Below are positions 51,409-59,124 of a stretch of DNA of 64,000 bases, piece after piece. Position numbers and translations under genes: made by a program. Each line of letters begins with the position of its first letter. The first letter of the stretch is position 1. The stretch is taken from assembly GCA_028288995.1 (NCBI GenBank), contig JAQGHF010000005.1:46578-110577 (forward strand), read 5' to 3'. The notes under the pieces were generated by a model. The model was not told the DNA's origin, did no database searches, and saw only the letters and a list, made by a program, of their open reading frames with translations. The DNA is from Candidatus Saccharimonadota bacterium (GTDB lineage Bacteria > Patescibacteriota > Saccharimonadia > Saccharimonadales > Saccharimonadaceae).

Positions 51409-51840
51409 ATGCCAATGATTGATATTTACGCAGTAAGTGGCACATTTAAAGACACAAAAAAGCTAGCGACTGATGCGGCAGTGATTATCAAAACCATTGA
51501 AGGCGTACCCGACATTCCTATGTTCCGTAAAAATACCGCTGGATTCGTTCACGAATTGCCTGTTGGATCACTATCAAACATAGATGATGATGAAAACTAT
51601 GTACGCGTGCAAGTGTTAACTAATAAAGGTGCTTTAGATCGCGATAAGCAAATAGAGGTTGTGAAACAGCTTACTGATTTAATAGCTACTGCGGCTGGTG
51701 ACGATACATTAAAAGAGCGAACATGGGTTCTTCTGACAGAAGCAGTTGATGGTGGCTGGGGTCTCTTAGGGCATGCGCACACGAACGAAGAGTTGGTTAC
51801 GGCTGCTCGTGCAGAAATTGCTAAGCTCGGATCAGCATAG
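51409..51840 (+). CDS. Tautomerase-superfamily protein
   Basis: 143 residues. Met is followed by the N-terminal Pro2 of the 4-oxalocrotonate tautomerase/MIF superfamily ('MPMIDIYAVSGTF'), and 'IEVVKQLTDLIATAAG' with 'TWVLLTEAVDGGWGLLG' fits a fused or long tautomerase fold. Substrate unknown. GAGAGGG upstream of the ATG. Controlled by the divergent TetR protein through the two operators. Confidence 0.75.
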   Translation: MPMIDIYAVSGTFKDTKKLATDAAVIIKTIEGVPDIPMFRKNTAGFVHELPVGSLSNIDDDENYVRVQVLTNKGALDRDKQIEVVKQLTDLIATAAGDDTLKERTWVLLTEAVDGGWGLLGHAHTNEELVTAARAEIAKLGSA

Positions 51841-51928
51841 CTATCAATTTCAATTTTTATCTCGTCTGATCCCGGGTGTTTTCATATAATTTGTAGTAAG
51901 GATACAACTCGCTTATACTAATAAGTAA

Positions 51929-52588
51929 ATGAATCAGTGGGTTAAAACGATACATCTTCAAAGGGTTGGTAAAAGAGGTTTTACCATTGTTGAGCTATTG
52001 ATCGTTATCGTCGTGATTGGAATACTCGCTTCTATGATTGTCGTGGCATATAACGGTGTTCAACAACAAGCACAAATCGTTCGCCGCCTTGATGATATTG
52101 ATAAAGTCGCTGGTGTATTAGCGTTATATGCCAAAGATCATAACGGGTCGTACCCTGCAACGACGAACAATAGTACAGCTAACTGGAAAACAATTGATGT
52201 CAGAACAGACAGTAATTGCTTTAATGGATCAGCTCAAACTGATTGGATACCAGGTGTTGATTCGCTACCCCAAAGTGTCCCCAATACAGGATCATCAGCA
52301 GGCGTGAACGGCAACTCGGGCTGTTACCTATACGCAAGCAACGGTACGGACTATATCTTATCGGCCTGGAATATGCTTACCGCCCCTAAAACAACAACAC
52401 CGTATTACAGACGCCTTGGGTTCAGATCATTTCAAACAGCAACCTCAACCCAATTTTATACGTGCAACGACAATGTGATAGGTGGTGCAAATGGCAATAC
52501 ATACGATATCACACAAGATTACTACAAACATTCATACACTATCTCAAACATAACTAGCTGTGATGAGACACCACCACCAGGTGCATAG
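51929..52588 (+). CDS. Type IV pilin-like protein
   Basis: 219 residues. Prepilin leader ending in Gly17, then the classical 'FTIVELLIVIVVIGILASM' helix with Glu at +5. The remaining domain has four cysteines able to form disulfides, and a Thr/Asn-rich surface. Secreted and assembled by the type IV pilus machinery, none of which is in the window. Leaderless: TATACT (51914-51919) nine bases before the ATG. Confidence 0.9.
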   Translation: MNQWVKTIHLQRVGKRGFTIVELLIVIVVIGILASMIVVAYNGVQQQAQIVRRLDDIDKVAGVLALYAKDHNGSYPATTNNSTANWKTIDVRTDSNCFNGSAQTDWIPGVDSLPQSVPNTGSSAGVNGNSGCYLYASNGTDYILSAWNMLTAPKTTTPYYRRLGFRSFQTATSTQFYTCNDNVIGGANGNTYDITQDYYKHSYTISNITSCDETPPPGA

Positions 52589-52676
52589 AGTGGACGAGCA
52601 TCAAACTATTTCATCACACCAATCTAAGCAAATTGTTTCACTTTCAACCTAACTATCGATAAGCTATACTACCCTC

Positions 52677-53108
52677 ATGACAAAAACTACGAGTAAATAT
52701 ATCCCAAGCACAGTGCGTAATATTACTTACCTATGGGTTGTTTCGTTACTGCCTATTCCTGTCCTTATTCTTTCCAGCGCTAGCAATCCCGCATTCGTTA
52801 CAATAATCGCCTCTTTCGGTTTAACCTTATTACTGTCCGTACTTTTACCGACGGATAAGGGTAATATTCTCAAATTTTTATTACCTGGTTCAGTTCTTCA
52901 AGTAATAAACACGGCACTTGCATTAGATTATTGGAACGAAATATCTTCTTACGCTTACCCTACTGCATGTGGCAGTGGGTTTAGTGGCGGCAATTGCTTT
53001 TTAGCAGACGGTCTAAGTATTATTTCTTATATATTTATTATCCCTGTTTTTGTTATCGTGGCTAATATACTTTTCACGTTAAATATTTTACGTAAATCAA
53101 AAAAATAA
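52677..53108 (+). CDS. Unknown membrane protein with four helices
   Basis: 143 residues, four hydrophobic helices, with two cysteines in the extracytoplasmic 'TACGSGFSGGNCF' loop. Not recognised. Leaderless: TATACT (52665-52670) six bases before the ATG. Confidence 0.65.
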   Translation: MTKTTSKYIPSTVRNITYLWVVSLLPIPVLILSSASNPAFVTIIASFGLTLLLSVLLPTDKGNILKFLLPGSVLQVINTALALDYWNEISSYAYPTACGSGFSGGNCFLADGLSIISYIFIIPVFVIVANILFTLNILRKSKK

Positions 53109-53120
53109 ATAGAATCGGCT

Positions 53121-53696
53121 CTACTCTGAAACGATCGTGTGTTTAAATGGCCATTTCGTTACCATCTTTGGTGCATAGATTTCAAGTACGTCACGTAGTG
53201 TTCGATTGTGGCGCCATTCACGGAACGTCAGCCAAATAATAACAAGGTCAAGGGCGCTCAGCACTGCAATTGGTAATGAGAATTTAATGATAATATCTAC
53301 TATTTGATATACAAGCAGTGCACACAGCGCACCGATTGCCCATGGGTATACATGGCTTGATCCTCTGACGAGCGCCGCTACGATACCGATCTTTACTGCC
53401 CCGTGGATCAGAAAATATATGCCCAAATAAACAAGCGTTCCTGTATCAAGTCCGGTCGTTGCTTTGACAATAAAATTCGAGATTGTATCGTTTTGGTTTT
53501 CGATTAATTCACCCGTCGTCAGCAGCTGTGTGACACTATTAACTTGTGCGGGGCTAATGAACAGCAAGGGAATACCAACCAAAACGTCGCCAATAATATT
53601 TAATATTTTTAGGCCGATTCCTACGAGAAATGAATAATCAAGAATGCGATCTTGGCGAGAACGCTCAGTTTTTTTGGGCTGAGTTGATATGGTCAT
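53121..53696 (-). CDS. DUF2127-family membrane protein (copy 2)
   Basis: 191 residues, four membrane helices, same layout as the protein at 38194-38745 ('LGIYFLIHGAVKIGIVAALV'). Function unknown. Its promoter is not clear. Confidence 0.82.
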   Translation of the reverse strand: MTISTQPKKTERSRQDRILDYSFLVGIGLKILNIIGDVLVGIPLLFISPAQVNSVTQLLTTGELIENQNDTISNFIVKATTGLDTGTLVYLGIYFLIHGAVKIGIVAALVRGSSHVYPWAIGALCALLVYQIVDIIIKFSLPIAVLSALDLVIIWLTFREWRHNRTLRDVLEIYAPKMVTKWPFKHTIVSE

Positions 53697-53770
53697 TATT
53701 CTATTTATGATTGATCACGGTATACGTGTCAAGTATGAATGGTATTATGAGAAAAATGAGAGAAATCTAG

Positions 53771-53796
53771 GTAGTCCCTAGTGGACGAGCATAGAA
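53771..53796 (-). repeat. Gene-end repeat, copy R2
   Basis: Minus strand GCTCGTCCACTAGGGACTACC, containing the stop codon of the gene at 53778-54188. Related to copies at 54243, 56612 and 57078. Confidence 0.65.
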
Positions 53797-54188
53797 GTTT
53801 TCTTGCGATTTACAAATATAAATACTATAAAGAATGCAGATGTAATCAAATTTAAATACCCGATTCCAAAAACAACAAATAATATCAAGTCATCAGGATG
53901 AATAACGTGAAGCAATATACCCTTCCCACTTACAGCTTGAGTAATTTGTGTCGATAGGTAGAATAAAAATTCAATTATAAGAAATGCCATCATCAAGATA
54001 TAGCCTCTTGTTTTACCTTGCCATAGCCATATAAAACTCATCACGAACCATATTAGAACAAACGTTAATAATAAACTTCCAATAATGCTTGGGGGAGATT
54101 GATATTGATGGAGATAATACGGAATTTGTGCAATAAAGTTAGCAATTACTATAACCAACAGAATCAGCAAATATTTTCTATTTCTCAT
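53778..54188 (-). CDS. Unknown membrane protein with four helices
   Basis: 136 residues, four hydrophobic helices; not recognised. The last codons (Leu-Val-His-stop) lie inside the gene-end repeat. Leaderless: TATGAT (54200-54195) six bases before the ATG. Confidence 0.65.
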   Translation of the reverse strand: MRNRKYLLILLVIVIANFIAQIPYYLHQYQSPPSIIGSLLLTFVLIWFVMSFIWLWQGKTRGYILMMAFLIIEFLFYLSTQITQAVSGKGILLHVIHPDDLILFVVFGIGYLNLITSAFFIVFIFVNRKKTSMLVH

Positions 54189-54205
54189 TCCTCAATCATA
54201 ACAAA

Positions 54206-54225
54206 AAGCCTCCATTTCGGAGACT
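54206..54225 (-). terminator. Terminator after gene-end repeat R3
   Basis: Stem AAGCCTCC/GGAGACTC (one mismatch) with a T-run on the minus strand; follows repeat R3 as in the other copies. Confidence 0.65.
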
Positions 54226-54242
54226 CTCTTATTGTGCCTATA

Positions 54243-54273
54243 CTTGGCAGTCCATAGTGGACGAGCTTAGAAC
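54243..54273 (-). repeat. Gene-end repeat, copy R3
   Basis: 31 bases, plus strand CTTGGCAGTCCATAGTGGAC then GAGCTTAGAAC. Begins at the stop codon of the gene at 54273-54497. It contains the imperfect palindrome TCCA-TAG-TGGA. Confidence 0.75.
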
Positions 54274-54497
54274 TATAAACCTACAATAAAGTCTGAAAGC
54301 AATTCTAATAGGTGACGTTTTGGGGTAAATATTTTTACGAAAAGTAATATTGTCGTAAGACCCAATATGATAGTCAAGATACCGAATACTGTACTTAAAG
54401 CGCTGCCATAGCTTGGTAGTCGCCACAATAATGTTGATAAGTAACTTATGACCCCAGAAACTAGGAATAACAAAAAGTATTTTAATCTTTGATTCAT
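54273..54497 (-). CDS. Unknown small membrane protein with two helices
   Basis: 74 residues, two hydrophobic helices, not recognised. ATG at 54497 chosen for the TGGTATTTT box six bases upstream. Its stop is at the start of repeat R3. Confidence 0.6.
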   Translation of the reverse strand: MNQRLKYFLLFLVSGVISYLSTLLWRLPSYGSALSTVFGILTIILGLTTILLFVKIFTPKRHLLELLSDFIVGL

Positions 54498-54540
54498 AAA
54501 AACAAAATACCACATTTCGTAGTATTTGTAAATTACTTAT

Positions 54541-54577
54541 GCTTGGCAGAGCGTCGTGTACGAAATGAGAACCAAGC
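54541..54577 (-). repeat. Divergent gene-end repeat, copy R7
   Basis: Shares TTATGCTTGGCAG with the other copies, but the rest differs. GCTTGG/CCAAGC at the two ends form a six-base stem. Lies just after the stop of the gene at 54583-54963. Confidence 0.45.
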
Positions 54578-54582
54578 TTAGC

Positions 54583-54963
54583 TCACAATAAATCAATCCT
54601 GAACGAGCTATTTGGGTCAACGCCTTCAGACGGGCGTGTCGCAAATGTTTCTCTATAGGCAGGAAGCTCACCTAGTTGTTCGTAGCCTATGTCGATTATG
54701 CCTACTTCGATAAGACCGCGAAGAGCTAATCTAAAGGCATTTCTGTCTAAATATTTCCTTTCATTCGGTAGATCTGCAAGCTGTATACCAACCCTACGCA
54801 GTAGATTACGTGCGATGATGTGGCGACGCATGAGACCCTCATCTCGTAGAAGCGTCTGTTGTGCGAGCTCTTCTTCGTAGATAGAAGTACGGTTAACATT
54901 ATTTGCTTCAATTTCTGCAAGCGCTCTCGGTATAGCAGATGTCAACTGGATTTTATTTAACAT
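54583..54963 (-). CDS. Unknown basic helical protein
   Basis: 126 residues. 'MLNKIQLTSAIPRALAEIEA' start, Arg-rich helical middle. ATG at 54963 has GAGGTAAT directly upstream. Not recognised; a winged-helix is possible from 'LALRGLIEVGIIDIGYEQLG'. Confidence 0.6.
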   Translation of the reverse strand: MLNKIQLTSAIPRALAEIEANNVNRTSIYEEELAQQTLLRDEGLMRRHIIARNLLRRVGIQLADLPNERKYLDRNAFRLALRGLIEVGIIDIGYEQLGELPAYRETFATRPSEGVDPNSSFRIDLL

Positions 54964-55046
54964 ATTACCTCTTATTGTATATGCGCTGGAGGTATCAGCA
55001 AGCATAAACAAGAACTCACATACATCAGTCGCGGCTGTTATAGGTA

Positions 55047-55075
55047 TTGACTTTTCAATAAAGCTAGTGTATAAT
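55047..55075 (+). promoter_or_regulatory. Consensus promoter of the frameshifted GT2
   Basis: TTGACT (55047-55052), 17-base spacer, TATAAT (55070-55075). The leader (55082-55155) contains a hairpin CTGCT...AGCAG and ends with AAGGAA before the ATG at 55158. Confidence 0.78.
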
Positions 55076-55157
55076 AATAGACTGCTCGGTTTGTATTAAC
55101 CTTGAGCAAGCAGCTTGAAAATATCTCATCCACCTATTTCGACAAGTAAGGAAAAAC

Positions 55158-56289
55158 ATGAGTCACGTAATGGGAGTTGCCGTTGATGACAGAAGTGTCA
55201 TACGCCGCAAGCTCCAAGGCGGTGTCAAGAGCGAACGACGAGTTGTCGTCATCATCCCCGCCTACAACGAGGCTGCGTCAATCCAAGCTACTGTCGAAAG
55301 CGTTCTCGCTCAGACAGTTCAGCCATCGGTTATCATCGTCGCAGCTAATAACTGCACAGATGCAACCGAAGACGTTGCCCGCGCAAGTGGAGTTGAAGTG
55401 TTCGTCGCCGAGCCCAACAAGCAAAAGAAGGCTGGGGCTCTAAACCTCACTCTGAACTTTGTAATGCGTTACCTTCGCAACCATGATGCAATTTTGATCA
55501 TGGATGCAGATACCACACTCTCCGAGACATTCATAGAGACGGCCCTCGGCCGCTTAGTTGAAAGTGTTGGAGGTGTTGGAGGCGCTTTTATCGGAAGGGA
55601 CAGCGACAGCACTATCGGTACTCTCCAGCGAATGGAGTACTACCGATACCGAAAGGATATCGTTCGTAACGGAGAGAGCTTTCGTCCTTAGCGGGACGGG
55701 AACTCTCTTTAGCGTCAAAGCCCTTCGGACTGTGAAAGCTTCTCGTGATGGACGAACACTTCCCCTGGGGAGTGATTTCTACGACACGTTTAGTCTCACA
55801 GAGGATAACGAGATCACACTCGCACTCCTCGCATGTGGCTACGAATGTATTTCCCCGACGCAGATGACGACCACCACGGACGTCATGGAGTCCGTGGGTG
55901 CACTCTGGAATCAGCGTGACCGCTGGTATCTAGGGGCACTCTGGAATCTTCGAGCCTACGGGCTTCGGATGCCGTGGTACATGAAGATGGTGTACTGGAA
56001 GCAGCAAATCGGACTCTTTGTCTCGGTCATGGCATTCTTCCTTTACATTGCTCTCATGGGTGTTTTGGTCCTAAGTGGCGGCAGCATTTCATGGTCGCCT
56101 TTCTGGATCTCTCTAACGGTAATTGTAATTGCCGAAAGGGTCTACACCGTGTGGGGCATGGGCTGGAAGGCTCGGCTCTACGCCGCATTATTTGTTGAGC
56201 AGATGTATAGTATTCTGCTCTGCATGATTTTCTTCGTTGCACTCCTAAAGTGCCTCGCAGGAAAAAAGGGGCATTGGGTCCCTACATAG
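55158..56289 (+). pseudogene. Glycosyltransferase family 2, interrupted by a frameshift in a GA repeat
   Basis: The first 177 codons encode a GT-A domain ('RRVVVIIPAYNEAASIQATV', 'AGALNLTLNFVMRYL', 'ILIMDADTTL') and stop at 55691. The protein continues in the +1 frame from about 55675 with 'AFVLSGTGTLFSVKALRTV', the acceptor motif 'LTEDNEITLALLACGYEC', 'WNQRDRWYLGALWNLR' (QxxRW-like) and three membrane helices to 56289. Adding one GA unit to GAGAGAG at 55672-55678 gives Gly-Glu-Arg-Ala-Phe-Val across the junction and a single 377-residue protein, a normal length for processive membrane GT2 enzymes. So either a disabling indel, a phase-variable repeat or a base-calling error. G+C-rich, foreign-looking gene. 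Confidence 0.82.
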
Positions 56290-56318
56290 CAAGTCCGCAA
56301 CACCAACGAAAGGAAACT

Positions 56319-56546
56319 ATGTATACGCCGATAGCAGGCAGCGGTACGCTGGCCTTCACTGGAGTGGCTTTGGCTACCCAGGATCTCTGGTTTGCGCTGG
56401 GTGCGATCGTCGTTGGGGGCGCTGCACTTGCAGCCAACCGCTTCGGTCCTCGCATCGCATTCGAACCGATCCGTCAGGAGAAGGGTGGATATCGTATTCA
56501 ACTGACCAAGAATGGTCAGCCGTGGAGTCGTAAGAGACGCCACTGA
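56319..56546 (+). CDS. Small membrane protein with LAFTG motif
   Basis: 75 residues. 'GSGTLAFTGVALATQDLWFA' is followed by a membrane helix and a basic segment. The LAxTG sequence just before a hydrophobic helix resembles a sortase E-type sorting signal, but it lies at the N-terminus and there is no signal peptide, so it may only be a membrane protein. AAAGGAAA precedes the ATG. Follows the GT2 by 29 bases and ends at a terminator. Confidence 0.6.
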   Translation: MYTPIAGSGTLAFTGVALATQDLWFALGAIVVGGAALAANRFGPRIAFEPIRQEKGGYRIQLTKNGQPWSRKRRH

Positions 56547-56550
56547 GCTG

Positions 56551-56593
56551 AGGCTCCTCTCTGTACTGCGCAAGTGGTATAGAGAGGAGCCTT
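56551..56593 (+). terminator. Strong terminator after the GT2 locus
   Basis: 12-bp stem AGGCTCCTCTCT/AGAGAGGAGCCT (56551-56562 with 56581-56592), followed by TCTTC. Confidence 0.75.
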
Positions 56594-56611
56594 CTTCATT
56601 TCTCATCTTTT

Positions 56612-56641
56612 CTTGGCGGCCCCTAGTGGACGGACTGAGGA
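56612..56641 (-). repeat. Gene-end repeat, copy R4
   Basis: Plus strand CTTGGCGGCCCCTAGTGGAC then GGACTGAGGA. Lies directly after the stop of the gene at 56646-56975. Its outer side (AAGAAAAGATGAG on the minus strand) resembles the sequence after tRNA-Trp. Confidence 0.7.
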
Positions 56642-56645
56642 CTTA

Positions 56646-56975
56646 TTACCTATCTTTTGAAGGATCAGTAAAACGTATATAGGGATCAAAGTTGTCGTCC
56701 ATCGATGGATATTCGACATCAACTTTCCATCCTTCAGCTATAAATTTAGAGGCAAGTGTAAAAACCCACTGTTTGTCTTTTATGGAACTAACGTCAAAAT
56801 CAATTGATTTCAATAAATCGGTAAGTTCCTTGATTGAAACCTGACCATAAGCTCCGCTCAGATTATTTACCAATATTGTGTTCGTAGCCTCAATAACTTC
56901 ATATGGAAGATTTTTAATTTTCAGCTCCGTTGTTTGTTCGGGTCGAATTGGACTGACGTGTTCTTGTTCGCTCAT
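56646..56975 (-). CDS. Unknown soluble acidic protein
   Basis: 109 residues, 'MSEQEHVSPIRPEQ' start, alternating helices and strands; not recognised. ATG at 56975 has AAGGGG upstream and a TATACA box just before that. Followed by repeat R4. Confidence 0.6.
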   Translation of the reverse strand: MSEQEHVSPIRPEQTTELKIKNLPYEVIEATNTILVNNLSGAYGQVSIKELTDLLKSIDFDVSSIKDKQWVFTLASKFIAEGWKVDVEYPSMDDNFDPYIRFTDPSKDR

Positions 56976-57039
56976 ATTTCCCCTTTGTATAATTCTATTA
57001 TCAAACAAGGTGCTGCTATAACGCAAGCATAAACAAAAA

Positions 57040-57060
57040 AAGTCTCCAAATCGGAGACTT
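57040..57060 (-). terminator. Terminator after repeat R5
   Basis: Perfect stem AAGTCTCC/GGAGACTT with T7 on the minus strand. Confidence 0.8.
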
Positions 57061-57077
57061 TCATTATCGTGCTCATG

Positions 57078-57108
57078 CTTGGCAGCCCCTAGTGGACAAG
57101 CTTAGAAC
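57078..57108 (-). repeat. Gene-end repeat, copy R5
   Basis: 31 bases, plus strand CTTGGCAGCCCCTAGTGGAC then AAGCTTAGAAC; best-preserved copy. Begins nine bases after the stop of the gene at 57117-57314. Confidence 0.75.
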
Positions 57109-57116
57109 TTATTTAC

Positions 57117-57314
57117 CTATAAACCAGACGTAAGTGACCATAATAAAGACAGTACAAAAACTATAAATATAGTAACTGGAATTATGTAGAAATACTTATC
57201 TCTTTTAGCGGCTTTGAAATATGTAAAAGTTACTATAGAGAGTCCCAGCAATACAATCGGCAATACAAAGATAAGTGCGGGATAAATAAAAACGTGGAAG
57301 TAATAATTATTCAT
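57117..57314 (-). CDS. Unknown small membrane protein with two helices
   Basis: 65 residues, two hydrophobic helices linked by 'FKAAKRDKY'. Not recognised. Leaderless: TATCAT (57327-57322) seven bases before the ATG. Followed by R5 and a terminator. Confidence 0.6.
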   Translation of the reverse strand: MNNYYFHVFIYPALIFVLPIVLLGLSIVTFTYFKAAKRDKYFYIIPVTIFIVFVLSLLWSLTSGL

Positions 57315-57332
57315 TGATCTTATGATAACAAA

Positions 57333-57353
57333 AAGTCCCCAAATCGGAGACTT
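57333..57353 (-). terminator. Terminator linked to repeat R6
   Basis: Stem AAGTCCCC/GGAGACTT (one mismatch) plus T5 on the minus strand, nearly identical to the one after R5. Confidence 0.65.
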
Positions 57354-57370
57354 TCTTCATGACGCTTATG

Positions 57371-57390
57371 CTTGGTAGGGGCACGTGGAA
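57371..57390 (-). repeat. Partial copy of the tRNA-Trp 3' end (R6)
   Basis: Plus strand CTTGGTAGGGGCACGTGGAA differs from the tRNA-Trp 3' end at 57551-57570 by one base, but its outer side is that of the gene-end repeats (TTATG plus terminator). The 160 bases between it and tRNA-Trp hold no gene. Confidence 0.7.
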
Positions 57391-57514
57391 TATCTAAAGA
57401 TAGCAACATCGTCACACGAAAATATGTAAACACATTTTCGCTGCTCCTCGTGCTCGAACCGCGATCTTACTCACTGCGCTCGCAAATCCTGTTTCAACCC
57501 CAAGTTCCTCAATC

Positions 57515-57551
57515 AAGAAAAAAGACCGATATAAATATCAGTCATTTTTCT
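57515..57551 (-). terminator. Terminator of tRNA-Trp
   Basis: On the minus strand immediately after the tRNA: long AT-rich stem AAGAAAAATGACTGATAT/ATATCGGTCTTTTTTCTT with two mismatches and a T-run. Confidence 0.7.
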
Positions 57552-57626
57552 TGGCAGGGGCACGTGGAATCGAACCACGATCTCAGGTTTTGGAGACCTA
57601 TGTACTAACCGTTGTACTATGCCCCT
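57552..57626 (-). tRNA. trnW: tRNA-Trp (CCA anticodon), CCA tail encoded
   Basis: Acceptor AGGGGCA/TGCCCCT, T-arm with GTTCGATTC, anticodon loop CTCCAAA giving anticodon CCA, discriminator G and encoded CCA. Box TATAGT/TATAGG upstream (57640-57655). Its 3' end is copied at 57371. Confidence 0.95.
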
Positions 57627-57903
57627 ACGATTGTCCTATAGTAACTATAGCTTCCACATTGTAACAGATGGTAGAGTTTGCTTAAAGTGCTTTGCGCGCA
57701 GTCAAATCCTTGCTACCATAAGCAAGAATACATATGAAGTAGGATGAAAGATAAATTCTTCCACAGGCTACTGACCATTTTCACGCATTTTAAGAGAGAA
57801 TGTTGTTGTAAAAGCATAAGCTTACATCTATACTTAGGGCAGAAAAAATGACCAAAAATAAAAGGGAGCAGCGTGGCGAGAAAAATCTCGTTATGACAGG
57901 GGT
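57627..57903. other. 277-base divergent intergenic region
   Basis: Holds the tRNA-Trp promoter (minus strand, TTACAAT and TATAGT boxes) and, at its right end, a TATGAC box six bases before the ATG of the GT4 gene. No gene or RNA signature seen in between. Confidence 0.5.
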
Positions 57904-59124
57904 ATGAAGATATTAATGCTGGGCTGGGAGCTACCACCACACAATAGTGGCGGACTAGGTGTTGCCTGCTACCACTTGTCAAAAGCACTTGCCCAAGAGG
58001 GTGCTTCTATCGACTTCGTTGTTCCCTACTCTGCAAAGCACGATAATATCGACTTTATGAAGATCCACAGTGCGACCAAGCTATCCCCTCTGGATCGCTA
58101 TGGTATGGGTGCATATGATAGTAAGTTTGCTCTCGAAAGTGAAGCTGGATCTGAATTTACAGATTCTAAAGATATCCGCGGTGTCCAACGACAGTATACA
58201 AAGTACATTGAACGCCTGGTGAAAAACAAGGAATTTGATGCCATTCATGCCCACGACTGGCTCACTATGGAAGCTGGTATTCGTGCCAAAGAGTTAACTG
58301 ACGCGCCTCTTATCGTGCACGTTCACGCGACTGAATTCGACCGTGCCGGTGGCAACCGGGGTAATCCTATTGTTCACGAGATTGAATACCAAGGTCTTAT
58401 GATCGCTGACCGTATCCTTGCCGTCAGCGAGATCACTCGTCGGATTATTATTGAAAAGTACGGTATTCCTGCCGAAAAGGTTGAAGTTGTGCATAATGCG
58501 ATCGATGTGACGAGCTTTGATGATGGCTATGAATACGACCGTCGTACGTACAAATACCTCGAAGGTTTGAAGAGTGAGGGCTACACTATCATTAGTGCTG
58601 TCACTCGTTTCACAATTCAAAAAGGGCTTGAATACCTCGTCCGTGCATTTGCAAAAGCGAACGAAAAGAATGATCGTATCGCCCTGCTTCTTGCTGGCGA
58701 TGGTGAACAACGTGATGAATTAATCACCTTGGCATCTGAACTTGGGATATCAGATAAAATATTCTTCACCGGGTTTGTCCGTGGTAAACAGTGGCGGGAC
58801 GCATACAGTGTCTCTGATATTTTTGTCCTCAGCTCCGTCAGTGAACCGTTTGGTTTGACTGCACTTGAAGCTGCGCACCACGATACTGCACTTATCCTGA
58901 CCAAACAATCAGGTGTTGCCGAAGTTCTCTCTAGCATCTTCCGCTACGACTTCTGGGATATTGACCGTCTTGCTGACCAAATTGTTGGTATTGCTACCTC
59001 TGATTCGCTTCGAAACTCACTTAAAGAGAACGTTACCTATGAATATGCAAAGCTTTCATGGCATGACGTTGCAAAGGTATGTATGAATATCTACCAAAAT
59101 CCACGTGTTGGAGTGTTTGCATGA
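57904..59124 (+). CDS. GT4/GT5-type glycosyltransferase, glycogen-synthase-like
   Basis: 406 residues. GT-B fold: 'MLGWELPPHNSGGLGVACY' at the N-terminus, 'HAHDWLT' (donor/acceptor), 'TRFTIQKGLEYLVRAF', 'LLAGDGEQRDELI' and the E-x7-E motif 'SVSEPFGLTALEAAHHDTAL'. Similar to glycogen/alpha-glucan synthases of archaea and CPR. First gene of the glucan operon. Its TGA overlaps the next ATG (ATGA). Confidence 0.88.
   Translation: MKILMLGWELPPHNSGGLGVACYHLSKALAQEGASIDFVVPYSAKHDNIDFMKIHSATKLSPLDRYGMGAYDSKFALESEAGSEFTDSKDIRGVQRQYTKYIERLVKNKEFDAIHAHDWLTMEAGIRAKELTDAPLIVHVHATEFDRAGGNRGNPIVHEIEYQGLMIADRILAVSEITRRIIIEKYGIPAEKVEVVHNAIDVTSFDDGYEYDRRTYKYLEGLKSEGYTIISAVTRFTIQKGLEYLVRAFAKANEKNDRIALLLAGDGEQRDELITLASELGISDKIFFTGFVRGKQWRDAYSVSDIFVLSSVSEPFGLTALEAAHHDTALILTKQSGVAEVLSSIFRYDFWDIDRLADQIVGIATSDSLRNSLKENVTYEYAKLSWHDVAKVCMNIYQNPRVGVFA

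Noticed and set aside
53771-57108. Gene-end repeats as integron attC sites
   Set aside because: They form imperfect palindromes after each gene, but the GTTRRRY/RYYYAAC boxes do not match and no integrase is in the window.
57372-57608. 78-codon reading frame between the R6 repeat and tRNA-Trp
   Set aside because: It runs through the tRNA terminator and the tRNA itself, and has no ribosome site or promoter.
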